Assembly: GCA_017503645.1 (NCBI GenBank)
Contig: JAFVSR010000039.1
Span: 30,729 to 94,728 of the forward strand
DNA from: Bacteroidaceae bacterium
GTDB taxonomy: Bacteria > Bacteroidota > Bacteroidia > Bacteroidales > Bacteroidaceae
Direction: 5' to 3'
DNA: 64,000 bases
Every line of letters begins with the position of its first letter. Position 1 is the stretch's first letter. This document shows positions 17,609 to 26,311 of the stretch, piece after piece. A program made the position numbers and the translations under genes. Under the pieces are notes generated by a model, which was not told where the DNA came from, searched no databases, and saw only the letters and a list, made by a program, of their open reading frames with translations.

Positions 17609-18088
17609 ATGAAAAAGATACCAAGTTTCACGATAGACCATTTGCGCCTTAAACGCGGCATATATGTGTCGCGCCACGACAATGTGGGCGGCGAAGTCGT
17701 TACCACCTTCGATGTGAGAATGAAGGAGCCTAACCGCGAACCGGTGCTCAGCCCCAGTGCAATACATACAATTGAGCATCTTGCAGCCACCTTTCTGCGC
17801 AATCACGCCCAATGGGGCAGTCGCATCATCTATTGGGGCCCTATGGGTTGCCTCACAGGCAACTATCTAATAGTAAAGGGTGACGTTTCGTCGGCCGAAA
17901 TTCTGCCGCTTGTGAAAGAGGTTTTTGAGTTTGTGGCTGCATACGAGGGCGAGGTGCCCGGTGCATCGGCACGCGATTGCGGCAACTACCTTCTGATGAA
18001 CCTGCCCGAGGCGCGTTGGGAGGCCCGCAAGTACTTCACCGAGGTGCTCTCTTGTGCCACAGAGGAGAATTTGAATTACCCTGTATGA
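17609..18088 (+). CDS. luxS: S-ribosylhomocysteine lyase (AI-2 synthase)
   Basis: A 159-residue Fe(II) enzyme that converts S-ribosylhomocysteine into homocysteine and DPD, the precursor of AI-2. Metal ligands are seen in IHTIEHLAATFLR (HxxEH) with a later Cys/His; the catalytic Cys is in GPMGCLTGNY. The pairing with mtnN is functional: each feeds the other. It ends before a 24-bp terminator stem. Whether AI-2 acts as a signal here or is just a by-product cannot be told. Confidence 0.97.
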   Translation: MKKIPSFTIDHLRLKRGIYVSRHDNVGGEVVTTFDVRMKEPNREPVLSPSAIHTIEHLAATFLRNHAQWGSRIIYWGPMGCLTGNYLIVKGDVSSAEILPLVKEVFEFVAAYEGEVPGASARDCGNYLLMNLPEARWEARKYFTEVLSCATEENLNYPV

Positions 18089-18095
18089 TGTAAAT

Positions 18096-18146
18096 GAGCT
18101 AACAAAAAATAACCGAGCCAACGGCTCGGTTATTTTTTGTTAGCTC
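18096..18146. terminator. Bidirectional terminator between luxS and nadB
   Basis: A perfect 24-bp stem (18096-18119 with 18123-18146) around the loop AAC, with A-rich 5' and T-rich 3' arms so that it works in both directions. The nadB stop codon (18140-18142) lies inside the stem. Confidence 0.93.
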
Positions 18147-19708
18147 TTCTTTGGGTGGTCTATGTTATAGTGCAGGCCTCGGCTCTCTTTGCGCTCTATT
18201 GCCTGGCGCATAATGAGATAACCAACGTTTATGATATTGCGCAGCTCGCATAGCTCACGGCTCACAACGCTCTGCTTGAACAGCTCCTCGGTCTCTTCGT
18301 AAAGCAGGTCGAGGCGGTTCCAAGCGCGCTTCAGGCGCAGGTCGCTGCGCACGATGCCTACGTAAGTACTCATAATCTGTCCTACCTCCTTTACATCCTG
18401 TGAAATGAGCACCATCTCCTCGTTCATCTTGGTGCCCTCGTCGTTCCACTGCGGTATGTTCTCGTTGAAACTGTATTCATTTATGTGTTGTAGTGAGTGT
18501 TTGGCTGCGGCATCGGCATATACCACTGCCTCAATGAGCGAGTTGCTTGCGAGGCGGTTGCCACCGTGCAGGCCCGTGCAGGAGCACTCGCCCACGGCAT
18601 ACAGCCTGCGAATGCTCGATGCTGCGTTCAAATCTACCTTAATACCACCGCACAGGTAGTGTGCTGCGGGTGCCACGGGTATGTAGTCTTTTGTTATGTC
18701 TATACCTAAAGAGAGGCACTTTTCGTAAATATTGGGGAAGTGTCGTTTTGTCTCCTCGGGGTTTTTGTGGGTGACGTCGAGATATACGTGGTCCTCGCCT
18801 CGGGTTTTCATTTCATTATCTATGGCACGTGCCACAATGTCGCGTGGTGCAAGCGAGAGGCGCTCGTCGTATTTTTGCATAAACTCCTTGCCGTCTATTG
18901 TGCGCAGTATGCCGCCGTAGCCACGCATAGCCTCGGTTATTAGGAATGATGGGCGGTCGCCGGGGTTATAGAGGGCAGTGGGGTGGAACTGTACAAATTC
19001 CATATCCTTTACCGTACCTTTGGCACGATATACCATTGCTATGCCGTCACCTGTTGCCACAAGCGGGTTGGTGGTGGTTTTATATACCGCGCCACAGCCG
19101 CCGGTAGCCATCAGTGTAACCTTGCTCAGGAAGGTGTGCACCTCGTTGGTGGCAATGTCCAGCACGTATGCACCGTAGCACTCTATGTCCGGCGTCTGGC
19201 GGGTGACTGTTATACCCAGGTGGTGCTGTGTTATTATCTCAATGGCAAAATGGTTGTCGAGAATGGTGATGTTGGGGTGTTTGCGCACGGCTCTTATGAG
19301 CGACTCCTGTATCTCGGCGCCGGTGTTGTCGGCGTGGTGCAGAATGCGAAATTCCGAGTGTCCGCCCTCGCGGTGCAGGTCGAAATTGCCATTTTCATCC
19401 TTGTCGAAACTTACACCCCAATTTATGAGCTCCTGAATCTGCGATGGTGCTTCGCGCACCACTTTTTCTACCGCCCGGCGGTCGCTTATCCAGTCGCCTG
19501 CAATCATTGTGTCCTCGATGTGCTTTTCAAAATTATCCACGGCCAGGTTGGTGACCGATGCCACACCGCCTTGTGCAAAATAGGTGTTTGCATCCTCGAG
19601 TGTGGTTTTGCATATTATTGCAACCTTGCCCTTTTCGGCAACTTTAAGCGCATAGCTCATTCCGGCAATTCCGGAACCGATAACCAAAAAGTCGAATCTC
19701 TTAATCAT
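18140..19708 (-). CDS. nadB: L-aspartate oxidase
   Basis: A 522-residue flavoprotein, first enzyme of de novo NAD synthesis (aspartate to iminoaspartate). N-terminal FAD motif VIGSGIAGMSYAL; succinate-dehydrogenase-like core with LMATGGCGAVYKTTTNPLVA, EFVQFHPTAL and the C-terminal FAD region YAVGECSCTGLHGGNRLASN; a helical C-terminal domain follows. nadA and nadC, its usual partners, are not adjacent. It is a single-gene unit between two oppositely oriented neighbours. Confidence 0.96.
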   Translation of the reverse strand: MIKRFDFLVIGSGIAGMSYALKVAEKGKVAIICKTTLEDANTYFAQGGVASVTNLAVDNFEKHIEDTMIAGDWISDRRAVEKVVREAPSQIQELINWGVSFDKDENGNFDLHREGGHSEFRILHHADNTGAEIQESLIRAVRKHPNITILDNHFAIEIITQHHLGITVTRQTPDIECYGAYVLDIATNEVHTFLSKVTLMATGGCGAVYKTTTNPLVATGDGIAMVYRAKGTVKDMEFVQFHPTALYNPGDRPSFLITEAMRGYGGILRTIDGKEFMQKYDERLSLAPRDIVARAIDNEMKTRGEDHVYLDVTHKNPEETKRHFPNIYEKCLSLGIDITKDYIPVAPAAHYLCGGIKVDLNAASSIRRLYAVGECSCTGLHGGNRLASNSLIEAVVYADAAAKHSLQHINEYSFNENIPQWNDEGTKMNEEMVLISQDVKEVGQIMSTYVGIVRSDLRLKRAWNRLDLLYEETEELFKQSVVSRELCELRNIINVGYLIMRQAIERKESRGLHYNIDHPKKS

Positions 19709-19916
19709 ACTTTCTTTGATTTTTGCAGGGGTGGTGTGTGGCTATGGGTTGTAGAAGCTCAAAGGCGTGCATCGAGCCCCGCATATTATATGGTTTGTGC
19801 AAAATTATAAAATTCTTGGTTAATAATATCGTGTTGTTTCAAATAAATATAGCTTAGTGCTCCTCTATTTTGGTAAATAATGAGTAGTTTTACCGAAATT
19901 TTTCTGCAACACCTAT

Positions 19917-21272
19917 ATGAACAACCGATTTTATTCCATAATATGCGCACTGTTTGTATCGCTGCTTGCCGTGGCGCAGCCTTCGAAGAAGGAGCTGTCG
20001 GCTCTGTTGAGCGACGATTTGCTCACTTACAGTGATGCCTCGCTTGTGGTTTACGACCTCACTGCCGATTCTCTGCTCTTTTCGCACCGTGAACACAAAC
20101 TCACCCGCCCCGCATCGGTGCTTAAAATAATCACATCGGTTGCGGCGCTCGAGCGGTTGGGCGATGATTATACAATAGACACCTATCTGCTGCGGCATGG
20201 TAATTTGCTATATTTCAAAGGTGCAATAGACCCGCTTTTTTCGTTTGATGATTTGTGTGGTATGTTGCAAAGCGTTTCCGGTGATGCGGTTGTAGATACT
20301 CTGTTTGCCGACTGCTCCTTTATGGATTCCCTCTATTGGGGGCCCGGCTGGGCTTGGGACGATACCCCGTGGGAATTTCAGCCATATATTTCGCCGCTTA
20401 TGCTTTGCGGTGGCTGTGTAGAGGTTACAGCAAAACCTGCTGTTCGTGGTGCAGCGCCTATGGTGGAGTGTTACCCGCCATCGGCTTTCTATTCTATTGA
20501 GAATGAGGCTGTGAGCAGGGGTGGTACAGGCGAAAAATTTACCATCTTGCGCGATTGGCTTTACGGAACCAATGTTATCCGCCTGCGTGGCGACTGCACT
20601 GCTGCCAAAAGCGAGAAGATGAATATGTACCCCTCGCAGGACTATTTCATTGCCGTGGCTGCCGAGCAACTTGCTGCCCGCGGTGTAGTGGTTAAAAATG
20701 TTGCCGACGGTGTGGCTCCATATGCGTGCGACACTTTGGCGGTTGTGCGCAGGGCTGTGGGTGATGTTGTGTCCGAGGCGCTTATGGAGAGCAATAATTT
20801 GTGTGCCGAGGCTATGTCATACCACTTGGGTGCGCTCTATGGCCGCCTGCCTGTGCGGCAGGCTATGGGGCCCAAAATAGTGAAAGGCTTTTTGGAATAT
20901 GCACTCGATATGCCGCAGTGGTACGATGTTTGCGACGGTTCGGGCCTTTCGCCCTACACGCTTGTGTCGGCCGATATTATTATGCAGGTTTTGAGATTTG
21001 CCCATTCTCATCCGCACATCTATGAAAAGATATTATGCGGCTTGCCGCAGGCAGGTGTGAGTGGCACTATGAAGCACCGTGCCAAGGGCACAGCTGCGTA
21101 TAAAAAGGTTTTTGCAAAAACAGGCACGGTCACCGGTGTGTGTACCCTTGCGGGCTATGCTGTGGCATCCAACGGCCACAATTTGGCATTTGTTATTCTT
21201 AACGAGGGCTCGCCCAAGGCACGTCCCGTGCGTGTGTGGCAAGACAAGGTGTGCGAGGTGCTGTGTAAATAA
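19917..21272 (+). CDS. dacB: D-alanyl-D-alanine carboxypeptidase/endopeptidase (PBP4 type)
   Basis: A 451-residue exported class C PBP with a signal peptide (SIICALFVSLLAVAQ). Catalytic motifs: SxxK in RPASVLKIITS, SxN in MESNNLCAEAMSYH, and KTG in FAKTGTVTGVCTLAGY. It trims peptide stems and splits crosslinks during wall remodelling. It ends 5 nt from the convergent queG with no visible terminator between them. Not linked to the elongasome operon, but works on the same wall. Confidence 0.95.
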   Translation: MNNRFYSIICALFVSLLAVAQPSKKELSALLSDDLLTYSDASLVVYDLTADSLLFSHREHKLTRPASVLKIITSVAALERLGDDYTIDTYLLRHGNLLYFKGAIDPLFSFDDLCGMLQSVSGDAVVDTLFADCSFMDSLYWGPGWAWDDTPWEFQPYISPLMLCGGCVEVTAKPAVRGAAPMVECYPPSAFYSIENEAVSRGGTGEKFTILRDWLYGTNVIRLRGDCTAAKSEKMNMYPSQDYFIAVAAEQLAARGVVVKNVADGVAPYACDTLAVVRRAVGDVVSEALMESNNLCAEAMSYHLGALYGRLPVRQAMGPKIVKGFLEYALDMPQWYDVCDGSGLSPYTLVSADIIMQVLRFAHSHPHIYEKILCGLPQAGVSGTMKHRAKGTAAYKKVFAKTGTVTGVCTLAGYAVASNGHNLAFVILNEGSPKARPVRVWQDKVCEVLCK

Positions 21273-21277
21273 GGGGG

Positions 21278-22201
21278 TTAGCGTTGCTTTTTTATCTCGT
21301 TGATGTTTCTCACAAGCTGTGCGTAACCCGCACGTTCCACGGCGCTCTCTTTGAATAGAATGTTGTATTTCTCTTCGCTCAGTGTAAACCACTCCTCGTC
21401 ACTCATTTCCGATAGTTCCGCGCTTGGCAGCAGCTCGTCGGCAGTTTCCTGTTCGTTGTTGCCGTTATGGGGGCACGAGGCATTGCATCTGTCGCAACCA
21501 TAAAAGCAATTACCCATCTTTTTACCGATGTTTTCGGGCAGTTCGCCGCGATGCTCAATCGTGAGGTACGAAAGGCATTTGCGTGCATCGAACCCGGTTT
21601 TTGTTAGGGCACCTGTGGGGCAGTTTATGATGCAGCGGTTGCAGTTTATGCACAGATTGTGGTCAATGGGTGTATCGGCCTCGGCCTCTTGGTCTATGAA
21701 AAGCTCGCCGAGGAAGAAGAAGGTGCCAAGCCCGGGAATTATAAGTTGGTGGTTAAGCCCCACACGTCCTATTCCCGCCTGCTCGGCCCAATAGTGCTCG
21801 AGCACGGGTGCGGAATCGCAAAAGGCGCGCCCTCGGGCGCCTGTGGCCTCGTTTATGCTTTTAAGCAAGGCGTGCAATCTATCTTTTACCACTCTGTGAT
21901 AATCCTTTCCTCGGGCATACCGCGACAGGTGCAGGCGGTTTGTCGGTGTGGCGGGCTGTGCGTAGCTCATAGCCACGCATATTATGCTCTTGCAATCGGG
22001 CACAAGCAGGGTGGGGTTTTCCCGCTTGTCGTTGTTGCGTTCAAGATAGCTCATTGTGCCGTGGTTGCCGCCCTCTATCCACTCTGTAAACCTTTTTACC
22101 TCCTCCTGCGGCACCACGTCTGCTTTAGCTATGCCGCAAACGGCAAAGCCGAGGCGTTTGGCCTCGGCTTTTATGTAAAGGGATAGTTCTTGCGGTGTCA
22201 T
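21278..22201 (-). CDS. queG: Epoxyqueuosine reductase
   Basis: A 307-residue cobalamin- and Fe-S-dependent enzyme for the last step of queuosine synthesis in tRNA. The N-terminal domain has RYARGKDYHRVVKDRL and APVLEHYWAEQAGIG; two [4Fe-4S] motifs follow (CINCNRCIINCP and CDRCNASCP). The ATG at 22201 overlaps the preceding stop by one base (TGATG). queA at 39 kb acts one step earlier. The B12 it needs fits with the cobalamin adenosyltransferase at 36 kb only in that both handle corrinoids. Confidence 0.95.
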   Translation of the reverse strand: MTPQELSLYIKAEAKRLGFAVCGIAKADVVPQEEVKRFTEWIEGGNHGTMSYLERNNDKRENPTLLVPDCKSIICVAMSYAQPATPTNRLHLSRYARGKDYHRVVKDRLHALLKSINEATGARGRAFCDSAPVLEHYWAEQAGIGRVGLNHQLIIPGLGTFFFLGELFIDQEAEADTPIDHNLCINCNRCIINCPTGALTKTGFDARKCLSYLTIEHRGELPENIGKKMGNCFYGCDRCNASCPHNGNNEQETADELLPSAELSEMSDEEWFTLSEEKYNILFKESAVERAGYAQLVRNINEIKKQR

Positions 22202-22812
22202 CACTCAAAAATCTTGAACGTGTAACCCTGCTCCAGCAGCCAGTCTATTGCACGTGGCAAGGCATATCGCAGGTTGCTTTCGGAACGCAGTGAGTCGTGG
22301 AAGGTTATTATGGAGCCGTTGCGCGTGTAGCGTTTTACGTTGGCAAGCACGTCCTCGCCATACATATGAATACTATAGTCGCGCGTAACAAGGTCCCACA
22401 TCACAAATTGGTATCTTTCGCTCAGTTCGTTGTACTGCTGCCTGCGCAGAACACCGTGCGGTGGACGAAACAGGTTGCTGTGTATGAAGGCATCGGCCTG
22501 GTCCACGTTTTCGATATACTTTTTTGTGCTTGTGAGCAATCCTTTAAGGTGGTTAAATGTGTGGTTGCCAAGCCTATGGCCGCCCTCGACAACCTGCATA
22601 TACTCCTGTGGAAATTTGTGCACGTTGTCGCCCACCATAAAGAAGGTTGCCTTTATGTTGTTTCGCTCCAGCAGCTCCACCACCCAGGGGGTGATGACGG
22701 GTATGGGCCCGTCGTCGAAGGTGAGATATACCGCCTTCTCATCGGGGTTCATTCGCCACAAGGCCTTTGGATATAGGTTACGGAAAAATTCGGGAACCTG
22801 TTCTATAAACAT
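22201..22812 (-). CDS. Polysaccharide deacetylase (NodB homology, carbohydrate esterase 4)
   Basis: A 203-residue NodB-fold hydrolase. Motifs: TFDDGP (catalytic and metal Asp), HTFNH (metal His pair), RPPHG and a later WDLVTRDYS, then the C-terminal IITFHDS His motif. No clear signal peptide is seen, so location is uncertain. The substrate may be N-acetylated peptidoglycan or another glycan. It lies 13 nt downstream of the DUF2723 gene and is coupled to queG. Confidence 0.88.
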   Translation of the reverse strand: MFIEQVPEFFRNLYPKALWRMNPDEKAVYLTFDDGPIPVITPWVVELLERNNIKATFFMVGDNVHKFPQEYMQVVEGGHRLGNHTFNHLKGLLTSTKKYIENVDQADAFIHSNLFRPPHGVLRRQQYNELSERYQFVMWDLVTRDYSIHMYGEDVLANVKRYTRNGSIITFHDSLRSESNLRYALPRAIDWLLEQGYTFKIFE

Positions 22813-22825
22813 AAATATCCTTATA

Positions 22826-25800
22826 TTAGTTTAGTCGCTCTTTCCACGCGTTGAAAAGCGTAGATAGTTCTGTGTTGTAGTCGGCTGCCGCGGCTTTGCA
22901 GGCCTCGTCGCCATCCTTTAGTTCGTCAATCATAAGTTTGGCTATCTCAATGGCCATATAGCTATCCTGCATTGTGGCATTGAAACGGCTGCCGCTGAGG
23001 CTGCTGTACCATTTGATGTACTCCATCTGCTCGTCGAGTAGCTCGCCCATTATCTTGCGCCCTTTCTCGTACTCGCCCAGGGCTATGTAGAGGCGTGCTA
23101 TGTCCATACCGCCGGTCAATGGGTTGTGGGGCACGATACTTGATGGCAGCTCCTCCTCAATGAGGTTTAGCAGGTTCAGTGCCTTGTCGTTCTTGCCTTC
23201 GTTGTAGAGCTCGGTGGCAAGCGAGGCAATCACGCGGCGGTGTGTATATACCATACGGCTTATTGTTTCGTCGGAGTAGTAGCGGGGGTTCTCCTTGAAA
23301 CCGCCGAACTTAAAGCGGTTTACAACGTTGTCGTAGAATTTCTCGGTATCCACAACTATTGAATTACCGCTGCTGTAGCCAAGCTCCACCCAGTTGAAGG
23401 GGGTTATGCGGTAGGCAAGTCCTTCGTGTACGAAGAAATCCTTGAGGCAACTAAGGTAGTTCTCGTCGCCCACGGTCATTGACATATACAAAGGACGCTC
23501 CCAGTTACACTGCGACAGCATCTCCAGCATCATAAGGTCGGCACGGGTGATGGCTCTGCGTTCGCCAAGCGGTATCTTCATATAGCGTGGCATAGAGTCG
23601 ATGTACTCTGCGGGAATTACCATTCCCGAGCGTATGACGGCTTCGCGGTCGATTTCTATATATACCGTGTCTGTGGGTATGTAGTGCAGTTTCTCGTTGC
23701 GCGAGCACACCCAGTTTTTCATAATGTTCTTCACCTCGAAGGGGTTCTCGCCAAAGCGTTTTTTTGCACCCTCGGGGTTCTCGGCGTAAACCGATTCTAT
23801 ATACTCCCTAACCTCGGGCCTTATCTCTATGTCGTCGTTTGCAGTGCCGGCATAGTCTATTCTCTCCCACTTTATGGGTATTGAGGGCGAGTCGTATGCG
23901 GGACGGCGCATCTGGTCTATGTACCAGTCGGTTTGCAGATACGACAGGTTGCATACACGTGCATCGGTGCGCACACCCTCAACCTCCTGGTTGTACCATA
24001 ATGGGAAGGTGTCGTTGTCGCCGCAGGTGAATATTATGGGGTTGCCCTCTTCGGGGATGGATGCAAGGTAGTTCTGCCCGAAATCGCGGCAGGCATAGCG
24101 GCCGCTGCGGTCGTGGTCGTCCCAGGTTTGCGATACCATCTGCACGGGAACGAGCAGGCAGGCTGCTGCCACGGCAAGGCTCACTGCCGTGTTCTGCTTC
24201 TTAATCCACTCGGTGATGGCGGCCACTCCCATTCCAATCCATATTGCAAATGCGTAGAACGAGCCCGCGTAGGCATAGTCGCGCTCACGTGGCTGCAGGG
24301 GTGTCTGGTTCAGGTAAAGAACTATGGCGATACCGGTCATAAAGAAGAGCATAAACACCACAAGGAACTGCTGTGTGCCCTCCTTACCGCGACGTGCCTG
24401 CCACACCATACCCAATATACCAAGTATCAACGGCAGAGCATAGAATACGTTGCGGCCCTTGTTGTTCTTAAGTGACGATGGCAATGTATCCTGGTTGCCC
24501 ACAAGCAGGTTGTCTATGAACGAAATGCCTGTAATCCAGTTGCCCTTCTCCATTTCGCCGTGGCTTTGCAGGTCGTTTTGCCTGCCCACAAAATTCCACA
24601 GGAAATATCGCCAGTACATATGGTTAAGCTGGTAGTTGATGAAGAATTGCAGGTTCTCCCACTGTGTGGGCATATTCACATTCATTGTTTCGCCCCAGGA
24701 TGTCCTGTATCGTACGTTGTGCCCCTTTATCTTGCCGCCGCACCATTGTGCATAGAGATTAATCTTCTTGGGGCCGTAGCTGCCGTGCTCCATACTGTGC
24801 ATACGGGGGAACAGCATATTCGTTGCAAAAATATAGTCCTTGTCATAGCCTATAATCTCGTACGAATCCTTTTCGTCGGCATTACTCTTCTCCTTTGGTG
24901 CATATTTGGGTGCGCCAATCTTTGTCTTTGCTACCAAATATTGCCCCTGAGGCACGCGGTCGAGTTCCGAACTGTATGCCTGGCCGTAGAGCAGGGGGCG
25001 TTTGCCGTATTGTTCTCGGCCAAGGTATGCTCCAAGAGTGAATATATCCTCGGGCGAGTTCTGGTCCATAGGCGTGTTGGCTGCCGAGCGCACCACAATG
25101 AGCGCATAGGAAGAGTATCCAATCATAATCACCAGCATACATAGCAGCGATGTGTTGAACAAACGCAGGTTCATAAGGTACTTTTCGCCCTTGCGGTAGA
25201 TGGCTGCAACGAAGAGCGCTGCAAGCACGGCTATGCCGGCAAGCACGCTAATTGTACCATATCCGTAGAAGGGGATGCCCAGAAGGCCCACCGATGCCAC
25301 AAAGGCGATGGCAAGTCTTTTGCGGCTCTTTCCCTTTTCGCTCTCTACGAGGCCCCAAATGAGGGCGGCACACAAAAGTATGATGTATGTTATAAGGCCG
25401 CTGTTAAATGGCAGGCCCATTACGTTTACAAAGAGCAGTTCGAACCAGCCGCCCACTTTTACCACGCCGGGTACAATGCCGTAGAGCACCACGGCCACGA
25501 GTGCTGCCGAAAAGAGCAGGGCAAGCAGTGTACCTTTGAGGTTGGCATTAGGGGTGCGTTTGTAGTATGCCACAAGCACAATGGCGGGGATGCACAGAAG
25601 GTTCAACAGGTGCACGCCTATGGATAGTCCTGTGAGGTATGCTATAAGCACCAGCCAACGGTCGCTGTGTGCCTCGTTGGCTTGCTCCTCCCATTTGAGA
25701 ATGAGCCAAAACACTACGGCGGTGAACAGCGATGAGTAGCCATAAACCTCGCCTTCGACGGCGCTGAACCAATAGGTGTCGCTCCAAGTATAGGCAAGCG

Positions 25801-26179
25801 CGCCCACGGCTCCTGCACCCATTATGGTTACAAGCTGCCTTGTGGATATATCGTTGCTGCTGCCCACAATGAGCTTGCGTGTGAGGTGGGTGATGCTCCA
25901 AAAGAGGAACAGTATGCCGCCTGCACTCAAAATTGCACTCATATAGTTTACCATAAGTGCCACGTTCTGCGGCTCGGCAAAAAGCGAGAAGAAGTTTGCT
26001 GTGAGCATAAAGAAGGGTGCACCGGGCGGGTGTCCTACCTCCAATTTGTTACCCGAAAGGATAAATTCGGGGCAATCCCAGAAACTTGCGGTGGGCTCCA
26101 CGGTGAGGCAGTATGTGGCTGCCGCAACAAGAAATATGAGCCAACCGAAAATGTTGTTTACGGTTTTGAATCGTTTCAT
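22826..26179 (-). CDS. Large DUF2723 membrane protein (TMEM260-like)
   Basis: A 1117-residue protein. The N-terminal ~650 residues are a polytopic membrane region with about 11-13 helices, starting MKRFKTVNNIFGWLIFLVAA and carrying FWDCPEFILSGNKLEVGHPP, the DUF2723 signature with acidic residues as in GT-C glycosyltransferases. The remainder is extracytoplasmic (FTCGDNDTFPLWYNQEVEGV) and ends in a TPR-like helical stretch. The eukaryotic homologue TMEM260 is a protein O-mannosyltransferase; a glycosyl-transfer role here is inferred by family only. It has its own promoter downstream of priA and heads a run with the deacetylase and queG. Confidence 0.85.
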   Translation of the reverse strand: MKRFKTVNNIFGWLIFLVAAATYCLTVEPTASFWDCPEFILSGNKLEVGHPPGAPFFMLTANFFSLFAEPQNVALMVNYMSAILSAGGILFLFWSITHLTRKLIVGSSNDISTRQLVTIMGAGAVGALAYTWSDTYWFSAVEGEVYGYSSLFTAVVFWLILKWEEQANEAHSDRWLVLIAYLTGLSIGVHLLNLLCIPAIVLVAYYKRTPNANLKGTLLALLFSAALVAVVLYGIVPGVVKVGGWFELLFVNVMGLPFNSGLITYIILLCAALIWGLVESEKGKSRKRLAIAFVASVGLLGIPFYGYGTISVLAGIAVLAALFVAAIYRKGEKYLMNLRLFNTSLLCMLVIMIGYSSYALIVVRSAANTPMDQNSPEDIFTLGAYLGREQYGKRPLLYGQAYSSELDRVPQGQYLVAKTKIGAPKYAPKEKSNADEKDSYEIIGYDKDYIFATNMLFPRMHSMEHGSYGPKKINLYAQWCGGKIKGHNVRYRTSWGETMNVNMPTQWENLQFFINYQLNHMYWRYFLWNFVGRQNDLQSHGEMEKGNWITGISFIDNLLVGNQDTLPSSLKNNKGRNVFYALPLILGILGMVWQARRGKEGTQQFLVVFMLFFMTGIAIVLYLNQTPLQPRERDYAYAGSFYAFAIWIGMGVAAITEWIKKQNTAVSLAVAAACLLVPVQMVSQTWDDHDRSGRYACRDFGQNYLASIPEEGNPIIFTCGDNDTFPLWYNQEVEGVRTDARVCNLSYLQTDWYIDQMRRPAYDSPSIPIKWERIDYAGTANDDIEIRPEVREYIESVYAENPEGAKKRFGENPFEVKNIMKNWVCSRNEKLHYIPTDTVYIEIDREAVIRSGMVIPAEYIDSMPRYMKIPLGERRAITRADLMMLEMLSQCNWERPLYMSMTVGDENYLSCLKDFFVHEGLAYRITPFNWVELGYSSGNSIVVDTEKFYDNVVNRFKFGGFKENPRYYSDETISRMVYTHRRVIASLATELYNEGKNDKALNLLNLIEEELPSSIVPHNPLTGGMDIARLYIALGEYEKGRKIMGELLDEQMEYIKWYSSLSGSRFNATMQDSYMAIEIAKLMIDELKDGDEACKAAAADYNTELSTLFNAWKERLN

Positions 26180-26249
26180 CTATAAAATCTTATTCGTATT
26201 TCTCTTGTGTAATGCACAAAAAGGGGCGCAACTATCCCCTAAAGTGGTG

Positions 26250-26280
26250 CAAAGTTACCTAAATGACGGCATATGAACAA
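26250..26280 (-). promoter_or_regulatory. Promoter of the DUF2723-deacetylase-queG unit
   Basis: On the minus strand TTG (26280-26278), 20 nt spacer, TAACTTTG (26257-26250). It lies between priA and the DUF2723 gene, giving a leader of about 60 nt. Confidence 0.7.
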
Positions 26281-26311
26281 AATATTATATGCCAAAAACG
26301 TATAAACTCTG

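Noticed and set aside
18983-19810. A 275-codon open frame antisense to nadB
   Set aside because: Same shadow composition; begins and ends without promoter or partner gene.
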